Part shown: piece after piece, positions 24,768-36,700 of the stretch
Position numbering within the stretch: the first letter of the stretch is position 1
Layout of the letters: each line of letters begins with the position of its first letter
From: Sphagnum compactum
Lineage: Eukaryota > Bryophyta > Sphagnopsida > Sphagnales
DNA: 64,000 nucleotides
Assembly (NCBI GenBank): GCA_965153455.1
Contig: OZ234499.1
Coordinates: 2,046,001 to 2,110,000 of the forward strand
Reading direction: 5' to 3'
Made by a program: the position numbers and the translations under genes
Notes under the pieces: model-generated
What the model was told of the DNA's origin: nothing
What the model saw: only the letters and a program-made list of their open reading frames with translations
Database searches by the model: none

Positions 24768-25240
24768 TCATTTACAAAAATCAAGAGTTGTATTTTTTTT
24801 GGGTTCCATCAAGTTTTGCATATGCAAGCAATACTTGAGGCATCCCACTTCAAATTGCAACCGCTCTTTAAAAGAATGCCTTTTAAGATGCAACCAATTA
24901 ATAGTTTGATGATATGACAAGTTTTCACTTTTGACAACCTCAAGAGCTTGCCATTCCAAGCTTTGACCTACGGATGCATGCCATGTCTTATTTACACAAA
25001 GTAGTCGCCATAACATAGATGGTTCTTTGTGTAGATGCAAGTATGCTAGAATTTGCCCAATGACTATATCGTCAGGATGACTATATCGTCAGGGAGAGGC
25101 GGTAGTAAGCTTGAGTTGATAGAACTCTAGAGCTCCACTTTAGGTCTTTTACAAGGTCTAGGCAATGGCTTTCGCTTGAGTGATTGGATAAACCTATAAT
25201 GGAAGAGTTCTTGTACTAATTAATAGAACTTGGTGCAAAA
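24768..25240 (-). pseudogene. Degenerate F-box-like gene with a 17-bp duplication
   Basis: On the minus strand a basic stretch (KRKPLPRPCKRPK) precedes LPPLPDDIVI and then QILAYLHLHKEPSML, LLCVNKTWHASV and SLEWQALEVV. This matches the F-box pattern of a Leu-Pro-Asp start, Ile-Leu-x2-Leu, Val-x3-Trp and a late Trp. F-box proteins are SCF ubiquitin-ligase substrate adaptors. The frame is broken exactly at the start of the motif by a direct duplication of ATGACTATATCGTCAGG (25060-25076 and 25077-25093). An additional stop lies upstream in the basic stretch, and no start codon is clear. After the motif the frame stays open to 24768 with no recognised substrate domain. Probably a decayed gene or retrocopy; the F-box call is moderate. 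Confidence 0.5.
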
Positions 25241-25259
25241 CAAAAAAACAGAGCACAAT

Positions 25260-28200
25260 GCCAAAAGAAACACTCCCTAAAGAGATGGATCATGAGTGCC
25301 CTTTTCGTACCCTTTTTCAACAACTTTACAGATAACTTTATTGTCAAGCAAGCGAAATATAATATTATTGGGATAAGTATGGGTGGGACTCAAAGTGTTT
25401 CCAATGGCAAATATAGTAAATGGCTTGTGAATCAAATTTTGAATGAAGTCAATGTCACAATGGTTTGAAAATGGGCTTAGTTCTTTTAAATTGGTGCATG
25501 ATACCATGAGTGTTAAAAGACCTTGGAAAAGAAAATGAATGCTTCTAATTGGCTAATCATAGTAATTGGTCACACATTGATTGCTATTGATTGATTGACC
25601 ATATCAACCATAGTGATTGGCTCACGTGTGGCATTTAAGTGCTCATTTATTGTATATTGTTTAATATTTATTATTGGTGGGCAAGGGGCAAATATTTAAC
25701 ATTAAATTTGAATATGATAAATAATGATATTGTCCCAAATATTGTGAATCACTAGAATTGCTTTTATGATGAAAGCTTTGATCACCTTTTTTCCTTTTGG
25801 TCACCATTTGCATCTACATGGAAGGAGCAAGTGGGACTCCAAGTAGCACTTTACAAAACTAAAAACCACTTAGATAAGACAAAGTTTTTACTTGGGAGAA
25901 GCAATTGGTCCCATGCACGATCTATGTACCTAAGGTGGACTCCAATCTCTACCCGTTTCCTTCTCAGCTCAACATCATGTCGGGTTGCACCCACTAGTTT
26001 CAGAAGACAACAGTTCAAAATTTGTATCACAAGTCTTTTTTTCCATTGCCCCAAACATCATGAACTCATCAATAATCTTCACAACAAAGGTACAAATTGA
26101 TCAAGTTACGGTTTGAACTTCTAGCCTACATGACTTAATGAAAAGTATGTCAATTTTTGACAATTTTTTGTGTGGAGATCTAATGACTCTGTCCCCCACC
26201 AGATGCACTGATCATATTACCTCAAATTCATTAATCATATTACCTCAAATTGGATTGCTTACCACCAAGTCTGCAAATTGTAGATCCATTTTCTTCTACA
26301 TTTTGTCTCCATTTTTCTCAAAGTTTCCTTTTGTTGTAAGCTCCCCAAAAAAAAAAGGTTAAATCTTATAGCATGAGTATTTTTCATAAGTATTCTTAAC
26401 TTGGGCTTTGTGTTGCTTTGCACTACTAGTGACCAACATTTGTTTTTTTTCCCATGTAAGGCTATTAGCATATGGTGTACATGATTTTTATTCCCATATC
26501 CGTTGCTTAGTGACCAGTCTTGATTGTTGGAATTTGTGATCACATTTTTATTATTCATAAAAGTTTCGCATACACAAGTAGTTGTTTGTAAACCTCATAC
26601 ATGCATAATAGAATTGGATATAGATTTCTATGAATGTGTTAAGAGTGTTTTGAGTATAGGTTTCAAGTTTCAAGGTTTTGTTTAGGATTCATTCCGATTT
26701 AGCTTGCTTATAGGCTGAAAGTATCATAAGTATTTTCACAAGTATTCCTAGTTATAAATAAGTATTACCATAAGTACAAGCAAAAAGAGAAACAAAATTA
26801 CTAAATTAAAATTAAAATTTCCAAATTTAAAAAACCAAGTTGGAATTTTTAAAAAAAAATTGTCACTAGTTGAACCATTAATAATTGAACTACTTTAAAC
26901 TTTTGAAATTTTAGTTTATTTGTCAATGTGTAAGAGTGATCTTGATCATCCTAACGATGTTTTCTTTTTTTGTGGCAAAATTTCACATCTTGGTGATTTT
27001 TTTTCAGATATTTTTTTTCTTAAAAACGAAAAATTTGTGATTTTTAGGGATTTTAACCAATTTTCGAAATTTAAAAAATATAAATTAGCCAAATGTATAT
27101 CTAGGCACTTCCTAAGTTGCCACTAGTACCAGCACTTTTGTAAAAATGCTACAGCCCACCTAGGAAGGTTGCCATTTAATGCTAATTAATATTCGCGATC
27201 CTCACAAGTGAACGTACTTGAGGAATTTGAAAGGAAACCCCTGATCCTAACTATTACAAACAAAACAATGACATAAACTAATAGCCACCAAGGCACCGGG
27301 AAGGATGGATGGTAGGTGGATAAGAACACTTTTCCGTTGAGCTTTAGTTCTTAGCTAACCACCATGGTTACCTGAGTTTTTGTTTTCACTATCCACCAGG
27401 GTTTTTTTTTCCCCCAATTATGTGATACTGAAAACTTGGCAATTTTTTCCAAAAAATTAGCAAAATTAATCAAATTCATACTAGGGAAAAAAAAAATCCC
27501 AATTTCTCAATCACAAAAACATAACACAATTTGTTGAAAAGAAACATTGCTACCTAATATGTACCTTCCAACAATCCATTAGCTATTTACTTATGTACCA
27601 ACCATCACATGTCTCTAGTCACTTAGTAGCCAATTATTATATTACAACCTAGCCATAATATGAGGCCTATTACCATCATCTAGTGCATCATCAATAGGAT
27701 ATCATCTTTTCAACCAAGGAATGAGCAAATGGATTTTCATAGAAGACTTTACTTTTTGTATCAAATTTAAACAAAAACTACAACAAACACACCAAACACA
27801 AAACATGTTTTGGTTCAAATTGGTATGTATGGCAGCCACTAACACATTAGTGGGTGTCAAAATATGGATGATTTTGTGCAATCAACATGAGTTCATATAT
27901 CGACATTCATCCATCAATTACCCAAAGATGAGATGATCAAAGATGTCACTCTAAAGGCCACCTTTTTGCTATTGTCACTTTTGTAAGGAAAAAGGAATTG
28001 GGCCTCTTGAGTGCCCCACCTCATTGGCCGGGGAGGATTTCTATTTCCAATTGTGTTTGTTGGTCGCCATTTTTGGTCTTGGTTAGTGGCAGGGACATGA
28101 ATTGTGAGAACATAGTTTATTGAATAAAAACACAAAAAAGTTGCCTTGTCAAAAGATGATCTTACAAATCTTCTGAACCCAATTTCATGAAACAGTCCAC

Positions 28201-31200
28201 AATTCCACCCACTTTATTCATACAATCAAATTGGGGATGAAACTGGGATTAGAGGGTCAAACTAGGGCCCAAATTCAAGATGATGTTAGAAATAACTCTA
28301 TTGTCCAACATTTTGGACAAAACATAAAGAACTGGTAGAATTTTGGGTTTAATTTCCTCAAATGTATCATGATTTTGTTCTTGATCTTTTATACATGGTA
28401 ATGACCATTGTTGGGCGGTTTCCTATTTTTTTGAAAGCAATCGGGTCTAGGTATTAGAATGTTTTGAAAGACCTGACTCGATTTATATATATAGCATGTT
28501 TTAAAGAATTGAGCAGGGATTCAAAAATTTGTAAAAAATAATTTCATTTGGATTTCATTTTTGTTTCATTTTTAAGTGTTTTTTTGAATTTATAGTTTAG
28601 AAAAGAAAAATAATTTGAAAATAATAAAATTCTTGTATAAAATAGGTTCTAAAAAGGTTTTATTTGTCAAATCTTGAATATTTAATTTACATATATTTGA
28701 AATTTAGAAATAAAAAACATGAAAATGATATATTATGTATAATTTTATATATTACAATGGTCCAAAAATTATAGAATATTAAATTTATAGTTGCAAACAT
28801 GACTAATTTAGTTGCAAACAATAAGATTTTTATGAATGTAAGTTGTCCCAACGAATAACTTCCCCAAGGAAGAAAGGGATTAAGTTGCCCCACTTCGTTT
28901 TGGGAGTAAGTTACTGAATTTTTGACAAGAAAAAGTAAGGGATAAATTTTGTCCAAATCAAATGTTTTTTATATCATTGAAAATTTCTTGAAATGTAGAT
29001 GTTTAAAATGATCTTGCATTTTTGATTTGAGGTTATAAGCAAAAAGCTATGATGAAAAGAAAAATTAAGAGTAAATTTTTTTGAATAACCTTTTTTTTGG
29101 GGGACAAGGGACTAATTTACCTTCTCCTTGGGGATGAAAGATTTGGACAACATTTGTTTTTATATTTTCTTGTCAAACATGTGAAAATTTGCTCACTAAG
29201 GGAAATTGCTCCTTGAAACAACTTAGTTCTTTCCTCCTCAAAGAAAAAAACGCAATTTAATCTTCAAATATTCTTTATACTGATGAAAAGCTCTTGAAAT
29301 GTAGATATTTAAAATTATCTTGCATTCTTGAATTGAGGTTATAAAGTTAAAAATTATGACAAAAAAAAAAGCCAATAGTCAAATTTCCAACACCCCTTTC
29401 TCCCTTGGGGAAAAGGCTTTTTCCTTCAAAGAGAAGAGGACTTAGTTCCTGAATTTGCATTTGACAAACTTACATTTGAAAAAACCAAAATACAAAAAAT
29501 GAAGCTCCAAACCATGAAACTTGGTAAGCTCCAATTAAATTAGCAAAATGTGTTTTCCATTTGTTATGATCTAAACAACCACCCACCCACCCCCAGAATC
29601 AAAGAAATTATTGTTTAACTAGGTGGTGTCTCAAAATCTCTTCAAATGACTCTTGTAATCTTTATTAGTATATAGGGTAAATGTTTCTAAAAATAAACGT
29701 TTCTTGTAATGTTTGTAGGTTAACATTCTAGTTTTGGTTTTTAGGTGTTTGGATTTGAATTTAAACCTTGAAACCACCTCTTTTGAAAACTAGATCTAGA
29801 ACTGATACCATTGTCCTTGAAAAATAGGTTTTAAGTTCTTTGAAAGTATAAGCACCAAGCTTTTTAAAAATGCATCCCACTTCCAAAAAAAGAAGAAGAA
29901 CCATCTCCCTTCCAAATGGTTAGAAAATAAGGGGTTTGATGCCTCATTTCATTGGCTATCAAGATTTCATTTTCTTGATTGCATATCTCCCCAAATTTTT
30001 CCTCTGTTCATACCCCACTCTTCACGAGTGTGCCTGCATATTTATGTAGGCTATTAATATTTGTTTGGTGCAATATAAACAAGGTGTGTTATACACAATG
30101 GTCCTACCATTAATATAATATTAACAATTGATATTGTATGATAAATTGATCATAGCTAAGGGGAATTTTTTTTAAAAATCTATTTTAATGTACATCATCA
30201 TGTTGTTATAATTTGTCATGATTTTTTTTTTTCATTTTTTAACATCACATTGGTTATGAAAAAGCTAAAAGGATTTCACATTAAATGATGACATGTTTTA
30301 GGAACCTATCTAAACATTATACAAATTGTTACCAAACCAAAACCAATAGGAAAATGTTCCAACATGATTTTCGATTTTTTGTAAATCTAATGATTTTTTT
30401 CTCAAAAAAAAAAGGGATCAAATATTCCCTTTTCATATTTATTTTTCACATTTGTACAAAATTTCAAACAAAAAAATAAATCTGGTCATGACATGTGTAT
30501 TTGAATGTGTTGAATCACATGGTCACATTTTGAAACAATTACACGAATTTTTGTGTATGATGGGTGCCATAACCATTTTTGGAAAAAATAGTTTCAAATT
30601 TAATTTTGTGAATTATGGATTGGTGACAAAGTAACTTGAAGCTAGGTGCACATTTGAAAAGGTGGCAAAAAAACAAAATGTTAAAAGATGAATGTGAATT
30701 TTAAACAACCAAATTAGGATGAATCATCTCACCTAGTTTCTAGGGGGCAAAATCCCTTGAAGCTACTATACTCTATATTGATTCTCAACACAATATCAAT
30801 ATAGGGCCAGTAAAATCGAATTGCTTCTTAACTTGGATTAGGCTCCAAATTTTTGGAAAATTTCCCAAAATAAAGATTTTGTATAAAAAACCATCCTCAA
30901 ACTCACACACAGTAAGTTCAATGAAATAAAAATAAAACTAAAAACTAAAACCGAAAGTTCTTTTCAAAATCAATAACCATACAACACTAACAATGTCACT
31001 CCATGCAAAGCCCAATGGTCTCCTTAAGACTAATCCAACAAATCTAAAATCTTATTCTATAACCTCTAGTCTAGTTCATCTTCATCCAAGTGCAATGGTT
31101 TGTTCATCTAGTCCTAGTACAAGTGTGGGTGTTGGTTCACCCAAGGCTCAACCTATTGGCCAACAACTTCACACATGAAATCATTGACCTTCAAGAAATC

Positions 31201-32330
31201 ATTGTTTAATAAGGAATCAAACACCAAGCCAAAATTGTCAAAATTTCCCATTATTGGCCCCAAAGAATTCTTGGCCTCAACTCTAAAGTGGGCCTAATAT
31301 TCAACACTTGGGAACCCACAATAGTTATACACCCCAATCCTAGCTTATTGTAAAAACTATTTGAAGTGGTTTTCCAAGCATCAAAACCAAAGGGTGGAAA
31401 AAAGGAGCATTCAAATCATGCATGTCCCTTTTTAATGCATAGTTCTAAGGAGATTCCCTTTCTACAACTTGTTATCTTGGCTAAACACTAAACAAATGAA
31501 TCTTTGGAGAATTTATTGGGGAACAAGAACACCTCAAAATGAGAAGAAATAAAAGGGAAGCATAGGTGTTCATGCAACCACACCATTGTTTATAGTTTAT
31601 ACATGCATATGTACATGTATCTACAACATACTTATGATGTTTTAATGTGCACAATTTGGATGGTGAATTGATTGTATTTGTGTGCATCAAATCTTTTATT
31701 TTGAAGCAACAACCCAAGGCTAGGGTTCAACTATTGGAAGTCAAATTGGATGCTCACACAAAATTTAAAAATAAAATAAAATAATGTATTTATAAAATAG
31801 AATAGTATGCCAAAAGCCTAGCATTTGGATAGTATGCAAACAATCCTAATTTGGGTAGTTTGGAATTGACACCCAAACAATTAAAATTTAACTATACATG
31901 GATGAAAAGCATCCATGAAAAAAAAAAGCAATACATATTTACAATTAACTCTTCCTTTTTCCAAATGTGTCCACATTGTAGAACCCATTTACTTAGGTTC
32001 AAATTTTTAAAAAATTATTATTAAAAAAAATGTATAACCCCTCTTGGATACATCACCTAGAAAACATTTTTAAAGTAGAAAAAAGGAGAGATAGAGAAAG
32101 AACAAGCAAAGAAATAGAACTAAAGGAAAAGGAAATGGACAGAAAGGAAAAGAAATCATGAAAAAGAAAAAAGACAAAGTGTCCATCTCTATACCTAACA
32201 GAAATGATATTTCTGAGATTTCGCGGAAACTTAATCACTTAATTTACCTCTCAATTTACCTCTCTGGTAAGAAAATAATCATCTGCTAGCAGCCAGCCGT
32301 CCATTCTTTTTTTTCTTTTTTTTTTCCCCT
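25260..32330. other. Long AT-rich intergenic stretch, no gene supported
   Basis: The open frames are short and unrecognised, including the overlapping frames on both strands at 25831-26100. About 30740-30815 resembles about 12240-12320, hinting at another dispersed repeat. A direct 15-bp repeat (ATTAATCATATTACC-like) lies near 26210-26245. Nothing else structured was identified. Confidence 0.6.
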
Positions 32331-32339
32331 TTGCTTTGC

Positions 32340-33230
32340 TTGCCGGGTAATTAAGCTGCGCTGAAATAACGGCAGTTAAAACGTGTGCGAGACGACAGAG
32401 TTAAAATAGTCAAAATCCGGGGCATCAGTTAGCACCGCCTTCAGACAACAGATGAAGGAAGAGTATATATCATTCGTTAATTTAGTCATCCATATTACGG
32501 AGCCACCATCTTCCGTTCAAAATCTATCCACGATGACAGTGTATTACTCCATTAATACTGGAATAGCTGCCGGAGTGGAGTTTCCCATACGCCATCTCAA
32601 ATCCATCCAATTCTGACAGTGTAAAACTACGTTCATCTTTAATTCATCGAATCTGACGGTAGTTAACCGAGTTCATCCCTCGTAGGTAGTAGATCCTTCT
32701 TTACTATTAGAGAGTACTAGTGAATTCAAAGGCTCTGAACGGCGATTGACGGACGGCGACCCGGGGGACTGTTGTACAAACCGACGAAGAAACCGAGGCG
32801 TATTACTCACGGCAACGCGGAACTTTCGAGGCCACTTTCCCCCGACCGCCGGTAGAAGAAGAAGAAGTAATACAGGAGATCTTTCTAGAAAGTTCTGGGC
32901 GACCGATGGACAAAAGAGAGCACTTCCAAGCCTCAAGTGAGTCAGAGTCTGGATGGAGTCAGTTCTCGGCGACTGACGGACAAGAGAGAGCACGTCCAAG
33001 GGACGGAAACAGTTCTTGGCGACCGACGGACGAAAGAGTGCACGTCCAAGGGACGGATGGAAGAACCGACGCTGCAATATCGGGGAAATTTCAATTTTGT
33101 TTTAAAATGAAATTTAATTTTGGCCCCCCCCAAAAAAATCTCCGGGAATGCGTAGGGAACACGTATGTTCAAGGTGAGCGGGTATAGGGATAGAGAGTTC
33201 GTAGACCTGCCCGAAATAGATTTGCCCGGT
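32340..33230 (+). promoter_or_regulatory. CG-rich upstream region of NBR1
   Basis: Base composition changes sharply here: CG dinucleotides are frequent, whereas the intergenic DNA on the left is almost free of them. The segment holds GACAGTGTA- and GACGGTAG-type repeated words (about 32530-32670), a three-copy 39-bp repeat (32892-33050) with GCACGTCC words, and ends just before a TATA box. This fits an unmethylated promoter, though that is inferred from base composition alone. The overlapping open frames on both strands look like by-products of the composition. Confidence 0.6.
32892..33050 (+). repeat. Three-copy 39-bp upstream repeat
   Basis: Units start at 32892, 32962 and 33012, each beginning GTTCT[G/C/T]GGCGA and ending CAC[T/G]TCCAAG, with GA[T/C]GGAC between. 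Spacings are 70 and 50 bp. Units 2 and 3 contain GCACGTCC, with the ACGT core bound by many plant bZIP and bHLH factors. Lying 180-340 bp upstream of the TATA box, they could be cis-elements, but this is untested inference. Confidence 0.7.
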
Positions 33231-33233
33231 TCC

Positions 33234-33240
33234 TATAAAT
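33234..33240 (+). promoter_or_regulatory. Probable TATA box of NBR1
   Basis: TATAAAT within TCCTATAAATTCC lies about 555 bp upstream of the NBR1 start codon. A pyrimidine-rich (CT)n tract follows at about 33293-33316, a common feature of plant 5' leaders. Transcription would start near 33265-33275, giving a leader of about 520 nt. Confidence 0.6.
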
Positions 33241-33790
33241 TCCTCACTGCTCACTTGTTTGTTTCCTCGCACACCCTCTTTTTCTTTGTCGATCTCTCTC
33301 TCTCTCTCTCTCTCTTAGTGCGGCTCACTGGAACGCACACGGACGCACGTACGTTGCAATCTCTCACCTTTGTCACGATTTCCTCGACGGATTTGCTGCA
33401 GAATCGAGCTCACAGAGGAGCTCTTTCAGTAGGCCATCGGTTTCCGGTTCGAGATTTCGTTGATTCGCTTCGATTTGAGCCTGATTTGGTGAAGTATTGT
33501 TTGTTTGCTTGTTTGAGAGTGGTTTTCGCTTCTGTTTTGCAAATTCTGGCTTCGCTTTAGGAGTTCACGCTTGTGAATCTCTTCTTATCGCGTCTCCCTC
33601 CCTCTTGTGTGTTGGTTTGAGGAATTGGTTTTCGTTCTTGTGAGTGAGGTGTTGCGTTGTTTTTTTTTTTCCCTCTTGCCTTTTCTTTTCAAGTGAGGTG
33701 TTTGATCGCTTGTTGCGTCTACGTGAATTTGGAAGCAATATCACTTCCGGGAAGAAGTGAATCCGATAATTGAAGCAGTACGCAGCAGCC

Positions 33791-36700
33791 ATGGCAACAA
33801 CATTCGTGCTAAAGGTGCGTTGAGCCGCTCTCTTTGACTCAAAACACACACACACACACACTCTCTCTCTCTCTCTCTCGCTCGCGCTCGCTGTGTCGAT
33901 TAGTGTCTGCGAGGGTTTTTTGCTTATGTATGATGTGTATGTGCCTCGTTTATCATACATACTTAGCAAGAAACCCTCGCAGAAACAAGAAACATCAAAG
34001 GGAGTTTGTTTTTCGTTTCATGAGCCTGTGAGGGAAGATGCCGCCTTGTTAGAGAAGAGGTGATTCACTGGTCGGAAATGACAGCAGATAGCACTGACAG
34101 CAGTAGATTACGTTGGAGGAGTCCTCCTCTTCCCTGCAATTGCGGATATTATAGGCATGGTTCAATATGCTGATGCCGCTGGATTTCTTCTTGGTCAGGG
34201 GATCTTCTTCTACACATCGTCCGTCCCCTGACTGCATTATCAAGTGCTTGATTTGTGGTTACTTTTGTTGTCTGATCCCATATTTTGTTGTGACCAGAGA
34301 GAGTAATCATCTTATTCTAATGATAACAGTATCCTTGTAGAACTCTTGTGTTTTGGAAGGCGTTGTTCGAGCAGATGGATGACTAGGTGTCCAAGAATTG
34401 CTCCAAGAACCAGTTTGTACTTGTATTTTGTTGTGAGATTCTCATCGACTGTTATTCCAGTTCTGCATTCTTCTTTTGTTGACAGTTTTTTGTCTGTCTG
34501 TTTTTTTCCCCAGATTAAGTATGCAGATACACTGCGCCGAATCACAGTGCAGGCATCTCCTTCAACAAATGGACCAGATCTGTCCTACAGCCAATTGGAG
34601 GATATCATTCGCCAGACATTCAAGCTCCCAGTGTCCTTGGAGCTTGTGATTACATACACAGACATGGACAATGACGTGGTGACTATGGCAGGGGACCAAG
34701 ATTTGCAGGATGCTTGTGTGAATCAAGGATTGAATCCTCTCCGGTTGCAGGTCACTACTGTGGCATCTTCAACAGCAGCCACTCCCGACTACATACCTCC
34801 TCCTCCTCCTCCTCCATTCACTGGCCGTTTTGGTCACCACCCCCACCCCCACCACCACCACCACCATGGAGGACCACCACATCATCATGGTGGTGGTCCA
34901 CATGGTCCACAGGGGCGCCATCATGGTCGGCACCATGGTCGTCCTCAGAACCCGCCAAATCTGAAGAACATTGTTGAGTCGACAATGAAGTTCTCTCAGG
35001 ATACAGCTAAACAGACAGCTGATCATGTGACACAGGTTCTGCAAGCTTGTGAACCTCTGATCAAGAATGCTCCAAAGCAGGTGGTGTCAGAGGTTATGGA
35101 CTCAATTGCAAAAGCTTTTGCTGCTCTCCCAACTGGAATCAACAGAGATGACCTGGCACATCCTTTTCTAGCTGCATTCCCATTCGGCCACCCTTCTTCC
35201 TCTAGCACCCCCCTGTTTGGCCCAGCAGCAGCCCCTGTGCCTCCTTCTGCTTCTCCAGTTGATGACCAGTCTATCCCCTCTTCCAAAGCACCCAATGTCT
35301 CAGGTGACGCCGCTGCTGCAACTGCCCAAGAGGAGCAGCCAGTTCTCCATTATGGTGTGGTGTGTGACATGTGCAACATGACTCCAATTGTTGGACCTCG
35401 GTACAAGTCCCTAAAGTGAGTTATCTTTCCTGACAAGACTGTATCTGCTCCAGCTTGTCTGTGCAGCAGCAGCAACTTCTGGGTCTATTTGTGGGATTAG
35501 GAGATTTCCTTCATTTTCAGTGGTATCTCACCCACTGACTGATGGTGACTTGATATTGATGTCCATGGGTGCATTAACTGTGCAGGGAACATAACTATGA
35601 CTTGTGTCAAGCATGCTTTGAAGAACATGGGCGTGCTGAAGACTACGATCGAATTGATCGACCACTGTTCCGCCCACGACACCTTCACCCACCTATGTTT
35701 GGTGGTCCGATGGTACAGTTGCTCACTGATGATGTTCTGTGCACAGTGTGCTGGCAATTTTCCTTTAGGATTTCTATTCTACTGAATTTTCTTGGTTGAA
35801 AATCATAAATGAATGCCAGGCTTAATTCTGATCTGTTTGTCCTGATGTACAGATGCGATGCCCAGCTAATCCCATGCACCATGGGGGAAGACCAGCCTGT
35901 TCTACAAGAGGTCACCACCATGGAGGACCTGGTGGTCCTTATGGTGGGAAACCAGAAGCTCGTGCAGGAGTGAGCTTGTTTGGGTCGGGTGGATCTGGTG
36001 GAAAGTTGGATGCCCGATTTGTCCAGGATGTGACCATTTTTGATGGAACTGAACTTGCACCTGGCACCCAGTTCACCAAAATATGGCGTCTACGAAATAG
36101 TGGTTCATTGGCATGGCCACAGCATACTCAACTTGTGCATGTTGGTGGGGATGAAATGGGACCTATATATGCAGCTACACTCGAGGTAGATATTTAGCTT
36201 TGTTCTCGTTATTTTCTTTGTGCTAGATGATTGTTTCTTAAATCTTCAATGTATTAGATCTGCGAAAATAGATCTGTCCTGCAAAGTAAATTTCCTGCCT
36301 GTCCGAAACAGGATGGATTCTCTGACATGCACTGGGGACGAAAATGAAAAAAAATGTAGTCTTAGGCCAGAGTAAACTTCACCGGCTGCAAAGTGCAGGG
36401 ATATTCAATCGAATCACAAGCCCTTCATAAACAGATGTGTATTGCCTGCTATAATTATAGGTGCTACAAGTGTGATACGGGGAGAACTGGTTTGGCCGTG
36501 GCTTTTGATTTCCACTCTCATATATGCTCCATGCCAGATTTTTGTTAGCTTTGGAGAAGGAAATGAAGAGACTGATTCTGGACATATGTGTTTTACAGTT
36601 GCCAGAGCATGGACTAGCTCCAGATGATGAAGTAGAAGTGTCTGTTGATCTTGTGGCCCCCGAAAGGCCTGGCCGCTATGTGTCACATTGGCGCCTGGTA

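Noticed and set aside
25831-26100. Overlapping plus- and minus-strand frames of 89 and 67 codons
   Set aside because: Neither shows a recognisable domain, and there is no start or splice context; no gene could be supported.
32673-33560. Frames of 64-134 codons on both strands upstream of NBR1
   Set aside because: They lie in the CG-rich promoter and leader, overlap on both strands, repeat the 39-bp promoter unit and match no family.
34714-35295. Alternative frames over NBR1 exon 2
   Set aside because: Shadows of the His/Pro-rich and Ala-rich coding sequence; the PB1-ZZ frame explains the exon.
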